Assembly: GCF_017114985.1 (NCBI RefSeq)
Contig: NZ_JABXKP010000083.1
Location: 1-64,000, forward strand
From: Nostoc sp. JL33
GTDB lineage: Bacteria > Cyanobacteriota > Cyanobacteriia > Cyanobacteriales > Nostocaceae
Length of the DNA stretch: 64,000 bases
Direction: 5' to 3'
The position numbers and the translations under genes were made by a program. The notes beneath the pieces are model-generated. The model did not search any database. It had not been told where the DNA came from and saw only the letters and a program-made list of their open reading frames with translations. Below are positions 17,001-26,026 of the stretch, one piece after another. The stretch's first letter is position 1. Every line of letters starts with the position of its first letter.

Positions 17001-20000
17001 TCGGAAGTTACCAGGGTTGCGCGTGAGGTGGGAACGGAAGGTAAATTGGGCGTGCAAGCTTACGTCAGAGGAGTTGCTGGAACTTGGAAAGATTTGACGG
17101 ACAACGTTAACTCAATGGCGGGGAACCTCACCGGACAAGTTCGCAACATCGCGGAAGTTACCAAAGCGGTAGCGAATGGCGACTTATCTAAGAAAATTAC
17201 CGTTGATGCCAAAGGCGAAATTTTAGACTTGAAGAACACCACCAACACAATGGTGGATCAACTTAGTTCCTTTGCAAGTGAAGTAACGCGGGTGGCGCGG
17301 GAAGTGGGAACTGAAGGGAAGTTGGGCGGACAAGCGCAAGTCCAAGGTGTAGCGGGGACTTGGAAGGATTTAACAGATAACGTTAACTCGATGGCGGGGA
17401 ACTTAACGGCACAAGTGCGCGGTATCGCCAGAGTTGTAACCGCAGTTGCTAACGGTGACTTGAAACGGAAACTGATGCTAGATGCCAAGGGAGAAATTGA
17501 AACTTTGGCAGAGACAATCAACGAAATGATTGATACGCTAGCGACATTTGCCAATCAAGTAACCACAGTGGCGCGAGAAGTGGGAATTGAAGGGAAGTTG
17601 GGTGGACAAGCAAGAGTACCTGGGGCGGCTGGAACTTGGAAAGATTTGACGGATAATGTGAATGAACTTGCTGCTACACTGACAACTCAATTAAGAGCGA
17701 TCGCAGAAGTTGCTACAGCTGTAACTAAGGGCGATTTAACTCGTTCAATTGCCGTCGAAGCATTAGGGGAAGTTGCGATACTCAAAGACAACATCAACCA
17801 AATGATTGCAAATCTGCGCGAGACAACGCAGAAAAACACCGAACAAGATTGGTTGAAAACTAACCTCGCCAAGTTTACCCGAATGCTGCAAGGTCAGCGA
17901 GACTTAGAAACCGTATCTAAACTAATTCTCTCAGAACTAGCACCCTTGGTAGGAGCGCAACACGGCGTATTTTTCCTGATGGAATCTGGGGAAAATATAC
18001 CGTATTTGAAACTAATTAGTAGCTATGCTTACCGCGAACGCAGACATTTGGCTAACCGCTTCTATTTGGGTGAAGGTTTGGTAGGACAATGCGCTTTAGA
18101 AAAAGAGCGAATACTGATAACGGAAGTGCCAAGTGATTATGTCAGAATTGCTTCTGGTTTAGGAGAAGCGTCTCCACTTAATGCCGTGGTGTTACCTGTA
18201 CTTTTTGAAGGACAGGTGACAGCAGTGATTGAATTAGCATCCTTCCGCCGCTTTAGTGAAATTCATCTGACATTCTTCGACCAACTTACCGAAAGTATAG
18301 CGATCGTCCTCAACACGATCGCAGCATCCATGCGAACTGAAGAATTACTCAAGCAGTCACAATCTTTGGCCGAAGAATTACAAACCCAGCAAAGCGAACT
18401 CCGGGAAACCAACAAGCGCTTAGAACAACAAGCGCAATCACTCAAAACCTCTGAAGATTTACTCAGAGGACAGCAAGAAGAACTGCAACAAACCAACGCC
18501 GAATTAGAAGAAAAAGCAGAGTTGTTGGCTATCCAGAAGAAAGAAGTCGAGCGCAAAAATCGGGAAATTGAACAAGCAAGACTTTCTTTAGAAGACAAGG
18601 CTGAACAACTCGCCCTCTCCTCAAAATACAAGTCAGAATTTCTCGCCAACATGTCCCATGAACTGCGGACACCGCTAAACAGCTTGTTAATTTTGGCGAA
18701 GTTGTTAACAGATAACGTTGATCGCAACCTTACGGCCAAGCAAGTCGAATACAGCCAAACAATTTACTCAGCAGGTAATGATTTGTTGGCGTTAATCAAT
18801 GACATTCTGGATCTCGCTAAAATTGAATCTGGCACGATGTCCATTGACATGACCCAAATGCCCTTAGCAGACTTGGGCGATCAGATTGAGCGCACCTTCC
18901 GACAAATCGCTCAGAGCAAAAGACTTGCTTTCACAATTGAATTGACTCCCGAATTGCCAAACACCATCTATACAGATGTCAAACGCTTACAACAGGTGTT
19001 GAAAAATCTCCTCTCCAACGCTTTTAAATTTACAGAGCAAGGGGAGGTACGCTTACAGATTGCAGTGGCGAAGCAGGGATGGAGCAAAGACCAGGCAACT
19101 TTAAATCGCGCCCAGATTGTCATCGCCTTCTCAGTCAGCGATACAGGCATTGGTATTGCGCCCGACAAACAGAAAGTTATTTTCGAGGCATTTCAGCAAG
19201 CCGATGGCTCTACTAGTCGGAGATACGGCGGTACCGGATTGGGCTTATCAATTAGCCGTGAAATCGCCCGTCTCTTTGGCGGCGAAATTAAACTAATCAG
19301 TCAACCCGGTCAAGGTAGCACCTTTACATTCTACTTCCCACAATTGAGTTCTCAGTCACGAGTGCTGAGTCCTGAGTCTACATCAAAACTATTCCCCACT
19401 CCCCACTCCCCAATCAGTACAGACGCGATTAATCTCAGTACAGACGCGATTAATCGCGTCTCTACCCACTCGCCGCTTTTAAATGACGATCGCACTACTA
19501 TCGGCATAGGCGATCGCGTGTTACTAATTGTCGAAGATGACGTTAATTTTGCGCGTATCCTGCTAGATATGGCGCAACAGCACGGATTCAAGGTAATCAC
19601 TGCCCAAACCGGCAGTACAGGTTTGATGTTAGCGCAGCAATTCCAGCCTTCAGCCATTTTGCTAGATATCAGGTTGCCGGAAATGGATGGTTGGACGGTA
19701 TTAGATCGTCTCAAACATGACCCAAATACGCGTCACATTCCTGTACATCTGATGACAGTTGAAGAAGGCAGACAACGCGGTTTGCAACTAGGAGCGATCG
19801 CATATCTGCAAAAGCCCTTAACCAGCGAGACAATATCCGAGGCGTTGACCAAAATTAAAGGTTTTGTTGAGCGTCAGGTGAAAAATTTGTTGGTAGTCGA
19901 AGACGACGACACTCAAAGGCTTAGTATTGTCGAGTTGATTGGTAACAGCGATGTTGCTACCACTGCGGTTGCCACGGGTACAGAAGCACTAGAAGCTATT

Positions 20001-20684
20001 CGCTCCCAGCATTTTGATTGTCTGGTTCTTGATTTAGGACTACCCGACATGACCGGGTTTGAACTGATCGAGCAGATAAAGATTTTACCTCACGGCAAAA
20101 CTTTACCAATTATTGTCTACACAGGTAGAGAAATTAGCAAAACTCAAGAAACGGAACTCAGACGAATTGCCGAAACAATCATCATTAAAGATGTGCGATC
20201 GCCCGAACGTCTCCTCGATGAAACAGCATTATTTTTACACCGAGTCGAAGCAAATTTACCAGCACCCAAACGACAAATACTTGAACAACTGCACTCCATA
20301 GACTGCTTACTCGCTGGCAAGAAAGCGCTAATTGTAGACGACGATGTGCGTAATATCTTTGCGCTGACAAGTATGCTGGAGCGTTATCAAATAGAGGTTT
20401 TATATGCTGAAAACGGCAGCGAGGGGATTACCCTGTTGGAAAATACACCAGATATAGATGTCGTTTTGATGGACGTAATGATGCCAGAAATGGATGGTTA
20501 CGAAACAACACGCTTAATCCGCCAAAACGAGCAATTTAAATCTTTGCCGATTATTGCACTGACCGCTAAAGCCATGCAAGGCGATCGCGAAAAGTGTATT
20601 GAAGCCGGTGCATCAGATTACATCACCAAACCCGTAGATACTGAGCAACTGCTTTCACTATTGCGCGTTTGGTTATACCGTTAA
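14046..20684 (+). CDS. Cytoplasmic poly-HAMP hybrid histidine kinase with three receiver domains
   Basis: 2212 residues with no membrane segment or signal peptide. From residue about 176 there are twelve tandem 92-residue units, each containing GTWKDLTD and GDLSKKITV and forming HAMP helices, preceded by two or three divergent HAMP units. The last unit is partial. Then follow a GAF domain (about 1290-1430), a coiled coil, HisKA with phospho-acceptor His1538 in SHELRTPLN, and a HATPase with NLLSNAFKFTE and GIGIAPDKQ. Three receivers end the protein, with likely phospho-acceptors Asp1874, Asp1996 and Asp2143. The arrangement resembles fungal group III (Nik1-type) osmosensing kinases, which also stack 92-residue HAMP units. 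The signal is unknown. A repeat-derived linker lies between HATPase and the first receiver. Confidence 0.93.
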   Translation: MATEQLTRDSDNLDLNQLLRTLNAVKQGDFSARMPIDHTGVAGKIADTLNDIIYQNERMAAELQRIGNVVGKEGKIADRASLGDVRGSWLDCVTSVNTLITDLVQPTAETTRVIRSVANGDLSQTIATEIDGRPLQGEFLQTANIVNTMVDRLGSFASEVTRVAREVGTEGKLGVQAEVQGVAGTWKDLTDNVNLMAGNLTGQVRNIAEVATAIANGDLSKKITVNVKGEILELKNTVNTMVDQLNSFASEVTRVAREVGTEGKLGVQAEVKGVAGTWKDLTDNVNLMAGNLTAQVRNIAEVTTAVANGDLSKKITVNVKGEILELKNTVNIMVDQLNSFASEVTRVAREVGAEGKLGGQAEVRGVAGTWKDLTDSVNFMAGSLTAQVRNIAEVTTAVANGDLSKKITVDVKGEILELKNTINTMVDQLNSFASEVTRVAREVGTEGKLGVQAEVRGVAGTWKDLTDNVNLMAGNLTGQVRNIAEVATAIANGDLSKKITVDVRGEILELKNTINIMVDQLSSFASEVTRVAREVGSEGKLGVQADVRGVAGTWKDLTDSVNFMAGSLTAQVRNIAEVTTAVATGDLSKKITVDVKGEILELKNTINTMVDQLNSFASEVTRVAREVGSEGKLGVQAEVRGVAGTWKDLTDSVNFMAGSLTAQVRNIAEVTTAVATGDLSKKITVDVKGEILELKNTINTMVDQLSSFASEVTRVAREVGTEGKLGVQADVKDVAGTWKDLTDSVNFMAGSLTAQVRNIAEVTTAIANGDLSKKITVAVKGEILELKNTINIMVDQLNSFASEVTRVAREVGSEGKLGVQADVRGVAGTWKDLTDSVNFMAGSLTAQVRNIAAVTTAVANGDLSKKISVDVKGEILELKNTVNTMVDQLNSFASEVTRVAREVGTEGKLGVQAEVKGVAGTWKDLTDSVNFMAGSLTAQVRNIAEVTTAVANGDLSKKITVDVKGEIQELKNTINTMVDQLNSFASEVTRVAREVGTEGKLGVQAYVRGVAGTWKDLTDNVNSMAGNLTGQVRNIAEVTKAVANGDLSKKITVDAKGEILDLKNTTNTMVDQLSSFASEVTRVAREVGTEGKLGGQAQVQGVAGTWKDLTDNVNSMAGNLTAQVRGIARVVTAVANGDLKRKLMLDAKGEIETLAETINEMIDTLATFANQVTTVAREVGIEGKLGGQARVPGAAGTWKDLTDNVNELAATLTTQLRAIAEVATAVTKGDLTRSIAVEALGEVAILKDNINQMIANLRETTQKNTEQDWLKTNLAKFTRMLQGQRDLETVSKLILSELAPLVGAQHGVFFLMESGENIPYLKLISSYAYRERRHLANRFYLGEGLVGQCALEKERILITEVPSDYVRIASGLGEASPLNAVVLPVLFEGQVTAVIELASFRRFSEIHLTFFDQLTESIAIVLNTIAASMRTEELLKQSQSLAEELQTQQSELRETNKRLEQQAQSLKTSEDLLRGQQEELQQTNAELEEKAELLAIQKKEVERKNREIEQARLSLEDKAEQLALSSKYKSEFLANMSHELRTPLNSLLILAKLLTDNVDRNLTAKQVEYSQTIYSAGNDLLALINDILDLAKIESGTMSIDMTQMPLADLGDQIERTFRQIAQSKRLAFTIELTPELPNTIYTDVKRLQQVLKNLLSNAFKFTEQGEVRLQIAVAKQGWSKDQATLNRAQIVIAFSVSDTGIGIAPDKQKVIFEAFQQADGSTSRRYGGTGLGLSISREIARLFGGEIKLISQPGQGSTFTFYFPQLSSQSRVLSPESTSKLFPTPHSPISTDAINLSTDAINRVSTHSPLLNDDRTTIGIGDRVLLIVEDDVNFARILLDMAQQHGFKVITAQTGSTGLMLAQQFQPSAILLDIRLPEMDGWTVLDRLKHDPNTRHIPVHLMTVEEGRQRGLQLGAIAYLQKPLTSETISEALTKIKGFVERQVKNLLVVEDDDTQRLSIVELIGNSDVATTAVATGTEALEAIRSQHFDCLVLDLGLPDMTGFELIEQIKILPHGKTLPIIVYTGREISKTQETELRRIAETIIIKDVRSPERLLDETALFLHRVEANLPAPKRQILEQLHSIDCLLAGKKALIVDDDVRNIFALTSMLERYQIEVLYAENGSEGITLLENTPDIDVVLMDVMMPEMDGYETTRLIRQNEQFKSLPIIALTAKAMQGDREKCIEAGASDYITKPVDTEQLLSLLRVWLYR
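14572..17850 (+). repeat. Tandem 276-base repeats encoding HAMP units
   Basis: Twelve in-frame units of 276 bases (the last incomplete) lie inside the kinase gene. Units 3-9 are especially close to each other, differing by a few residues such as VKG/VRG and NVNLMAGN/SVNFMAGS. The near-identity suggests recent duplication or gene conversion. The antisense strand therefore shows a ladder of spurious open frames. Confidence 0.9.
19393..19466 (+). repeat. In-frame STRR plus palindromic repeat inside the kinase gene
   Basis: CCCCACTCCCCACTCCCCA is followed by ACAGACGCGATTAATC and a second copy holding the palindrome GACGCGATTAATCGCGTC (19443-19460). The same palindrome sits between ureF and ureG. 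It encodes a low-complexity linker (PTPHSPISTDAIN) between the ATPase domain and the first receiver and keeps the frame open. Confidence 0.85.
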
Positions 20685-20722
20685 CTGATATCTTGCGCCA
20701 TTCTCGATCAGCCAACTAGCCC

Positions 20723-20772
20723 GCCTCAGACTTAAGTCTGAGGCTAATAGCCCAAGTCCACTCAAGTGGACT
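20723..20772. repeat. Two perfect palindromes downstream of the kinase
   Basis: GCCTCAGACTTAAGTCTGAGGC (20723-20744) is a 22-base perfect palindrome. AGTCCACT-CA-AGTGGACT follows at 20755-20772. Further on, AGTCAAA is repeated in tandem at 20866-20895 (STRR). These fill most of the 310-base gap before the next gene. The palindromes may end transcription of the kinase gene, but there is no T-run. Confidence 0.7.
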
Positions 20773-20994
20773 AAAACCGTTTACTAGTAGTCTTTAAACT
20801 ACTTTAGCTATAAGCAAGAGTAATTCATTACTAGGCGATTGTTGGGACTAGTACCGCAAGGCGGAAGTCAAAAGTCAAAAGTCAAAAGTCAAAAAGCTTT
20901 AATTTTGGGCTTTCTGGCTGTAATGAAATAGTAGGTTTATTTACGCCATGCTGTACTAGTGCAAGATATCAGTTAACCGCAGAGAAAAGGGATT

Positions 20995-21972
20995 ATGAAA
21001 CACCTTGAGGGTAGAGTGGCATTGGTAACAGGTGCTACGCGGGGAATTGGTAGAGGAATTGCTATTGGCTTGGGTGAGGCTGGTGCAACTGTATACGTTA
21101 CAGGCCGCAGCCTCAACAACTCTTCGAGTGATGCGGTTTCAGGGAGTCTTAGTGAAACCCAATCAGCCGTAGAAGAAGTCGGTGGTGTGTGCATTCCCGT
21201 CCAAGTAGACCACAGCGACGATCAGCAGGTGCGTTTACTGTTTGAGCGCATCCAAGATGAGCAAGATGGGCAAGTGGATCTACTGGTAAATAATGCTTAC
21301 TCAGGAGTTCAGGCAGTAAAAGACGCTTATGGGCAGCCCTTTTGGGATTGTGACCCTAGTATTTGGGATGCTAGCAACAACGTTGGTCTTCGTAGCCACT
21401 ATGTTGCAAGTGTTTTTGCTGCCCGAATGATGACCAAGCGTAACTCTGGACTAATTTGCACCATTTCTTCGTGGGGTAGTATGTCTTATCTTTTTAATAC
21501 AGCATACGGTGTTGGTAAAGCAGCTTGCGATCGCCTAGCAGCTGATATGGCTGTTGAACTCAAACCCTATAATGTCGCTTCTGTGTCAATTTGGCCAGGT
21601 ATTGTTGGTACTGAGCTTTTTTCCCGTTTTGCTTCTGAGATGAATCAAACCAATGATACTGACCAAAAAAACTCATTTCTGAGCGATCGCTACAACTGGG
21701 AAACTCCCTTATTAACCGGACGGGCGATCGCTGCACTTGCTAGTGAGCCAAATCTCATGCGCCGTACAGGACGTGTGCAGATTGTTGCCGAACTAGCCAA
21801 GCAATATGGAATTGTAGATGAAAATGGCGATTGCCCTGCATCGCTACGTTCTTTGCGTTTTGTGTTGCCGACTGCGTTACCTGTACTGAGAAAGTACTCA
21901 TGGCTCATACCTGACATTAAAGTGCCGTGGTCACTGCTGCTACTGAGTGCCCTTAGCTCGCCTAAGATTTAA
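20995..21972 (+). CDS. Short-chain dehydrogenase/reductase (DHRS1-like)
   Basis: 325 residues. The Rossmann glycine motif is TGATRGIGRGIA near residue 14. The catalytic tyrosine and lysine are in YGVGK, preceded by TISSWGS for the serine. The extra C-terminal segment and the overall length fit the DHRS1-like subgroup rather than the 250-residue classical SDRs. It probably reduces a carbonyl with NAD(P)H; the substrate is not predictable. There is no operon partner. Confidence 0.85.
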   Translation: MKHLEGRVALVTGATRGIGRGIAIGLGEAGATVYVTGRSLNNSSSDAVSGSLSETQSAVEEVGGVCIPVQVDHSDDQQVRLLFERIQDEQDGQVDLLVNNAYSGVQAVKDAYGQPFWDCDPSIWDASNNVGLRSHYVASVFAARMMTKRNSGLICTISSWGSMSYLFNTAYGVGKAACDRLAADMAVELKPYNVASVSIWPGIVGTELFSRFASEMNQTNDTDQKNSFLSDRYNWETPLLTGRAIAALASEPNLMRRTGRVQIVAELAKQYGIVDENGDCPASLRSLRFVLPTALPVLRKYSWLIPDIKVPWSLLLLSALSSPKI

Positions 21973-22419
21973 TGAGCATTGGGCAAGGATGATATCATCT
22001 CCGGCTAATTAGTTGTCATTGCGAACACTTCGTTGCACTCGCAATCACATATTGTAAGGAACATGGATTAAATAAAATGCAAAACTTCATCCTGTCTCTA
22101 GCTTCCCTCTCCAATATATCGGAGAGGGATTGAGGGTGAGGTAAACCAGGGACATAAATTGTATCTTATTTAATTCTTATTCCTAAGTGATTAGGCGGTC
22201 ATGATATGAATGAGTCTTTTGAACTGGATGAATCCACCTTTGATACTTATTAATGAGTCTTTTAGCTCCGTTCATCCACCTTTGATTTCTACAAGCCGCA
22301 CACTCGTGACTTCTAGTCATGAGTTATACCGTTTTACTTTAATAATGATAGGACTTACGCACGAGTTACGATTTATCTGAAAGCAAGCTGTGCGCGAACA
22401 AATAGCCTTAACATCCTGA
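21973..22419. other. Gene-free stretch with a 43-base direct duplication and a solo repeat end
   Basis: AATGAGTCTTTT with a downstream CCACCTTTGAT occurs twice, 43 bases apart (22209-22244 and 22252-22286). CCCTCTCCAATATATCGGAGAGGG near 22102 is an interspersed palindrome. TAGGACTTACGCA at 22349-22361 is identical to the inner end of the nested element at 2837-3014, without a partner here. No gene was recognised. Confidence 0.55.
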
Positions 22420-23013
22420 CTATGCATACTCTTGAATTAATTGTTTAAACCTCTCATCATCTCGAATTGGGTCTAAAAAACGACTGGACAACATATCTTT
22501 ACTTACGCTTGAGGGGTCTAAGCTTATAGCTTTTCGGAGATTTTCAACTGCTAAATCTGCATTTTTTAGTGTCGCAGAATGAAACGCTTTATTTTTGTAA
22601 GCCTGTGGCTTGTCAGGTGCAAGTTCTATCGCTTTATTGATAGAAGCCTCAGCTTCCTCATACCGCCCCAGCATATCGAGCGGAAAGATTCTATTAACCC
22701 AGGGATCATAGTAATTTGGCTCAATCTGGATCGATTTCTCATAACAATCTAAGGCTTCTTGATATCGTCCTAACGCATTAAGAGTATTACCCTTACCATT
22801 CCAGGCATTTGCATCGTCAGACCGAATCTCAATCGCTTTATTATAAATGTCTAGAGCCTCTTCATATTTTTTTAATTGTCTTAAAGCCTTGCCTTTTCCA
22901 ATCCAAGCTTCAAAATTTGAGGGCCGGATTTGAATAGCTTTATCATAGGCATCAACTGCTTCTGAATAGCCTCCTGCAAATAAAAAAGCATCACCTTGAA
23001 TAACATAGCTCAT
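22420..23013 (-). CDS. Tetratricopeptide-repeat protein
   Basis: 197 residues made of about five TPR units, with the pattern A-x-x-x-Y-D-K-A-I-x-I-x-P-x in each (for example YSEAVDAYDKAIQIRPS and YQEALDCYEKSIQIEPN). The C-terminal unit ends LRKAISLDPSS, followed by a short helical cap. There is no signal peptide or catalytic domain, so it is most likely a cytoplasmic protein-protein adaptor. The partner is unknown. Confidence 0.85.
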   Translation of the reverse strand: MSYVIQGDAFLFAGGYSEAVDAYDKAIQIRPSNFEAWIGKGKALRQLKKYEEALDIYNKAIEIRSDDANAWNGKGNTLNALGRYQEALDCYEKSIQIEPNYYDPWVNRIFPLDMLGRYEEAEASINKAIELAPDKPQAYKNKAFHSATLKNADLAVENLRKAISLDPSSVSKDMLSSRFLDPIRDDERFKQLIQEYA

Positions 23014-23460
23014 ACTTCATAATATATAGAATTTTTCTGAAACCGCGTCTACCTTGAAAACCATAGTTTTGTTGTGATTAGGTAAAGCTTATAATTCCAG
23101 CTACGACCGAATCATAGCATTCTGCTGAAAAACTACAGGTTTCAAAATGGACAAGGTTTAAATATCGAAATTATACCAGAACTTATCCATCTTTGTACCA
23201 ATATAAACGATAGACGGCTCCTATAGTCGAAGGTGTCTACCATCTAGTATGAGCGATCGCTAAGTACAGCATTTCATTAATTCGTAGCAAATTCTCTTTA
23301 TGCCTCTGCGCTTCCCTCTGCACTCCTACCCTGCGGGAAGGCGTTCGCGTAGCGTCTCGTAGAGAAGCGCCTATGCGTTTAAATTTCAACCCTCAATTGC
23401 CTTGAGATTATAAAACTTTGTATGCTGAATTAATAGGTCTTAAGAGTTCTTTTAAAACTG
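23014..23460. other. Gene-free stretch with interspersed repeat
   Basis: Around 23325-23375 there is a cluster of Nostoc-type short palindromes (CCCTGCGGGAAGGCGTTCGC, then GTAGCGTCTCGTAGAGAAGCG), similar to those at 53250-53430. I saw no gene. The last 60 bases form the leader of the GTG-initiated antiporter gene. Confidence 0.5.
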
Positions 23461-25800
23461 GTGCAAGAAGATTTTAGGCTAATTGTTGATTTAGTTTTAG
23501 TTTTAGGCGTAGCAGCCTGTGGCGGACTGTTGGCGGCACTTTTGCGACAACCCGTGCTGCTGGGGTATCTGATTGGCGGGATGATCATTGGCCCAGCCGG
23601 ACTGGGATTGATTAAAGAACTTATCCAAGTAGAGACTCTGGCACAGTTCGGTGTCGCCTTTTTGTTATTCGCCTTGGGTGTAGAATTTTCCTTTGCGGAA
23701 CTCAAGAAAGTAAAAGCGATCGCTCTTGGCGGAGGTGGACTCCAGATTGCTTTGACGATTTTGGTCACAGTTGTGGTATGCGGGTTAACCGGAGCCTGGG
23801 GAGCGTTACCTGCTAAGGGGATGTTTTTGGGGTGTATTTTGTCCTTGTCTTCCACAGCCGTTGTCCTCAAGTGCTTGATGGAGCGCAACGAAACCGAAAC
23901 CCCTCACGGGCAAGTCATGCTAGGGATTTTGGTAGTACAAGACTTAGCACTAGGACTGATGTTAGCAGTCTTACCAGCCCTCAACCAACCAGCAGAAACT
24001 ATTGGCATCGCTGTGCTAACAGCCCTAGCTTTGATTGGTTTATTTGCTGCTGGGGCAGTAGCTGCGGGGATTTGGCTGATACCGCCTTTGTTGCGACTGT
24101 TAGCCGGTACCGAAAGCAAAGAACTATTTTTATTAGGTGTTGTAGCTCTATGTTTGGGCATTGCTTTGTTGACAGAGCATTTGGGGCTGTCAATTGAGAT
24201 GGGGGCATTTGTCGCAGGTTTGATGATTTCTGAGGTGGAGTACGCCGATCAAACCCTGACTTATGTGGAACCACTGCGAGATATCTTTGCCGCTTTATTT
24301 TTTGCTGCCATTGGGATGTTAATTGACCCAGTGTTTTTGTGGAACAACCTAGAATTGATTTTGGGGTTGGTGGCAATAGTTTTCGTAGGTAAATTTTTGA
24401 TTATCACGCCCCTAGTAAAGCTATTCCGCTACCCTTTAAAAACAGCGATAATCGCCGGTTTGGGACTAGCACAAATTGGGGAATTTTCCTTTGTTCTCGC
24501 CAGTGAAGGGCAGTCTTTGGGGTTGGTGTCTCGACAAATATACTTATTAATTTTGGGAACCACCGCAGTCACTCTCATGCTTACTCCCTTTGTCCTGCGG
24601 TTAGTGCCATTTTTATTTAACTTTGCCGAATCAATGCCTTGGTTAAAACCGTATTTAGAAGAACAAGAGGCGCGGGATGTGTCAGAAGATTTGCCCTTCA
24701 AAGACCATGTGGTAGTCTGCGGTTATGGGCGAGTCGGCAAAAATTTGGTGAAGTTATTGCTGCAACACCACCTGCCTGTGGTAGTAATCGACCAATCAGA
24801 GAGTACAATTCAGCAGTTGCGTGAGGCTGGGGTGTCTTATGTCTATGGCAATTGCGTGAGTTTACATGTTCTGGAAACCGCCGGGGTGAATCATGCCAAA
24901 GGAATGGCGATCGCACTCCCTGACCCCATGAGTACCCGTCTTTGCTTGAAACGCGCTTTGGAATTGCGCCCAGAATTAGATTTAGTTGTCCGTGCTACCC
25001 AGGATAAAAATATTGAGGTGCTGTATCAATTGGGAGCGAAAGAAGTTGTGCAACCAGAGTTTGAAGCCAGCTTAGAAATGGCAACTCATTTATTAACTAG
25101 CTTAGGCTTGTTGTCGCCAGATGTCGTCCAACGCCAAATGCAGCAAATCCGCAACGATCATTATTTAGAATTGCGGCCAGAGCGTTCGGCTATTGAAGTT
25201 GCTCGTGATTTGCGCCAAGCAACCCGCGATTTAAATCAGCGCTGGTATCCTTTACCAGCTGATTCGCCCCTAATTGGCATGAGCATAGAAGAATCAGATA
25301 TGCGCTACTTAACAGGAGCGAGTTTGATGGCAATTCGCCGCGCTAACGGCGATGAAATCGATTATCCCAATAATCAAACCAAATTGGCACAAGGCGATCG
25401 CTTGCTGGTAGTGGGAGCAGATGAAGAACTGGCGGCTTTGGCAGAATTCGCAAAAGGACAGGCGGCTGTTCCCGGAGAAAATAGTGCTTGTCAGTGGGTT
25501 ACAGTTAATGCAAATGGGCCAACACTAGGTAAGACCCTTGCAGATTTAGATATCGGCAACCAATATGGAGTGCAAGTACAGGCAATCCGGCGAGATGGCA
25601 AGTTTATTCGCTATCCTGATGGCGGCATGGACTTACGAGTTGGCGACCAAGTATTGTTATGTGGTAGTTTGACAGGTCTGAGTCAACTAGAAGAATTATT
25701 TGCGATCGCAAGTTCAGCACCCCTTTCTATCCCAGTAGTGAAAGCTGCTGAGGCAGAAGCGCTCAAAGAGTTTCTGCCTATGGATAATTGGCGAGAATAA
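23461..25800 (+). CDS. Kef-type cation:proton antiporter with RCK domains
   Basis: 779 residues starting at GTG. Residues 1-385 are a CPA2 antiporter membrane domain of about 12 helices, with GYLIGGMIIGP and LSSTAVVLK. Residues about 405-520 are a TrkA-N/RCK domain with the nucleotide-binding glycines VVVCGYGRVGKN. Two TrkA-C domains follow (about 585-650 and 690-770), each marked by a GDRLLVVG or GDQVLLCG strand. The protein should exchange K+ or Na+ for protons across the cytoplasmic or thylakoid membrane, gated by NAD(H) or a nucleotide. The paired C-terminal ligand domains are more than the E. coli KefB/KefC layout has. Confidence 0.88.
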   Translation: MQEDFRLIVDLVLVLGVAACGGLLAALLRQPVLLGYLIGGMIIGPAGLGLIKELIQVETLAQFGVAFLLFALGVEFSFAELKKVKAIALGGGGLQIALTILVTVVVCGLTGAWGALPAKGMFLGCILSLSSTAVVLKCLMERNETETPHGQVMLGILVVQDLALGLMLAVLPALNQPAETIGIAVLTALALIGLFAAGAVAAGIWLIPPLLRLLAGTESKELFLLGVVALCLGIALLTEHLGLSIEMGAFVAGLMISEVEYADQTLTYVEPLRDIFAALFFAAIGMLIDPVFLWNNLELILGLVAIVFVGKFLIITPLVKLFRYPLKTAIIAGLGLAQIGEFSFVLASEGQSLGLVSRQIYLLILGTTAVTLMLTPFVLRLVPFLFNFAESMPWLKPYLEEQEARDVSEDLPFKDHVVVCGYGRVGKNLVKLLLQHHLPVVVIDQSESTIQQLREAGVSYVYGNCVSLHVLETAGVNHAKGMAIALPDPMSTRLCLKRALELRPELDLVVRATQDKNIEVLYQLGAKEVVQPEFEASLEMATHLLTSLGLLSPDVVQRQMQQIRNDHYLELRPERSAIEVARDLRQATRDLNQRWYPLPADSPLIGMSIEESDMRYLTGASLMAIRRANGDEIDYPNNQTKLAQGDRLLVVGADEELAALAEFAKGQAAVPGENSACQWVTVNANGPTLGKTLADLDIGNQYGVQVQAIRRDGKFIRYPDGGMDLRVGDQVLLCGSLTGLSQLEELFAIASSAPLSIPVVKAAEAEALKEFLPMDNWRE

Positions 25801-26026
25801 TCATTAGTTGTGATCTTTAGGTAGGTGTAATCGCGCACATATCTTGCTTGCGCGGTATTGGCTCACAGCATCAATTTACTCTGTATTTGTATTCTAGCTT
25901 AGTGTTTAGTTCTAAGCTAGAGTGGACTATAGAACACTCGGCCCTGCATCTCACTCAATCGACACAATTCTCTCTCTGTACTTTCACAAAGACCTTATTC
26001 ATGAGAAACTTTCAGTAAAATATTTT

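Noticed and set aside
14570..17872. Ladder of minus-strand open frames with a 276-base period
   Set aside because: They are antisense shadows of the HAMP repeats; similar sequence between them only reflects the repeat on the other strand.
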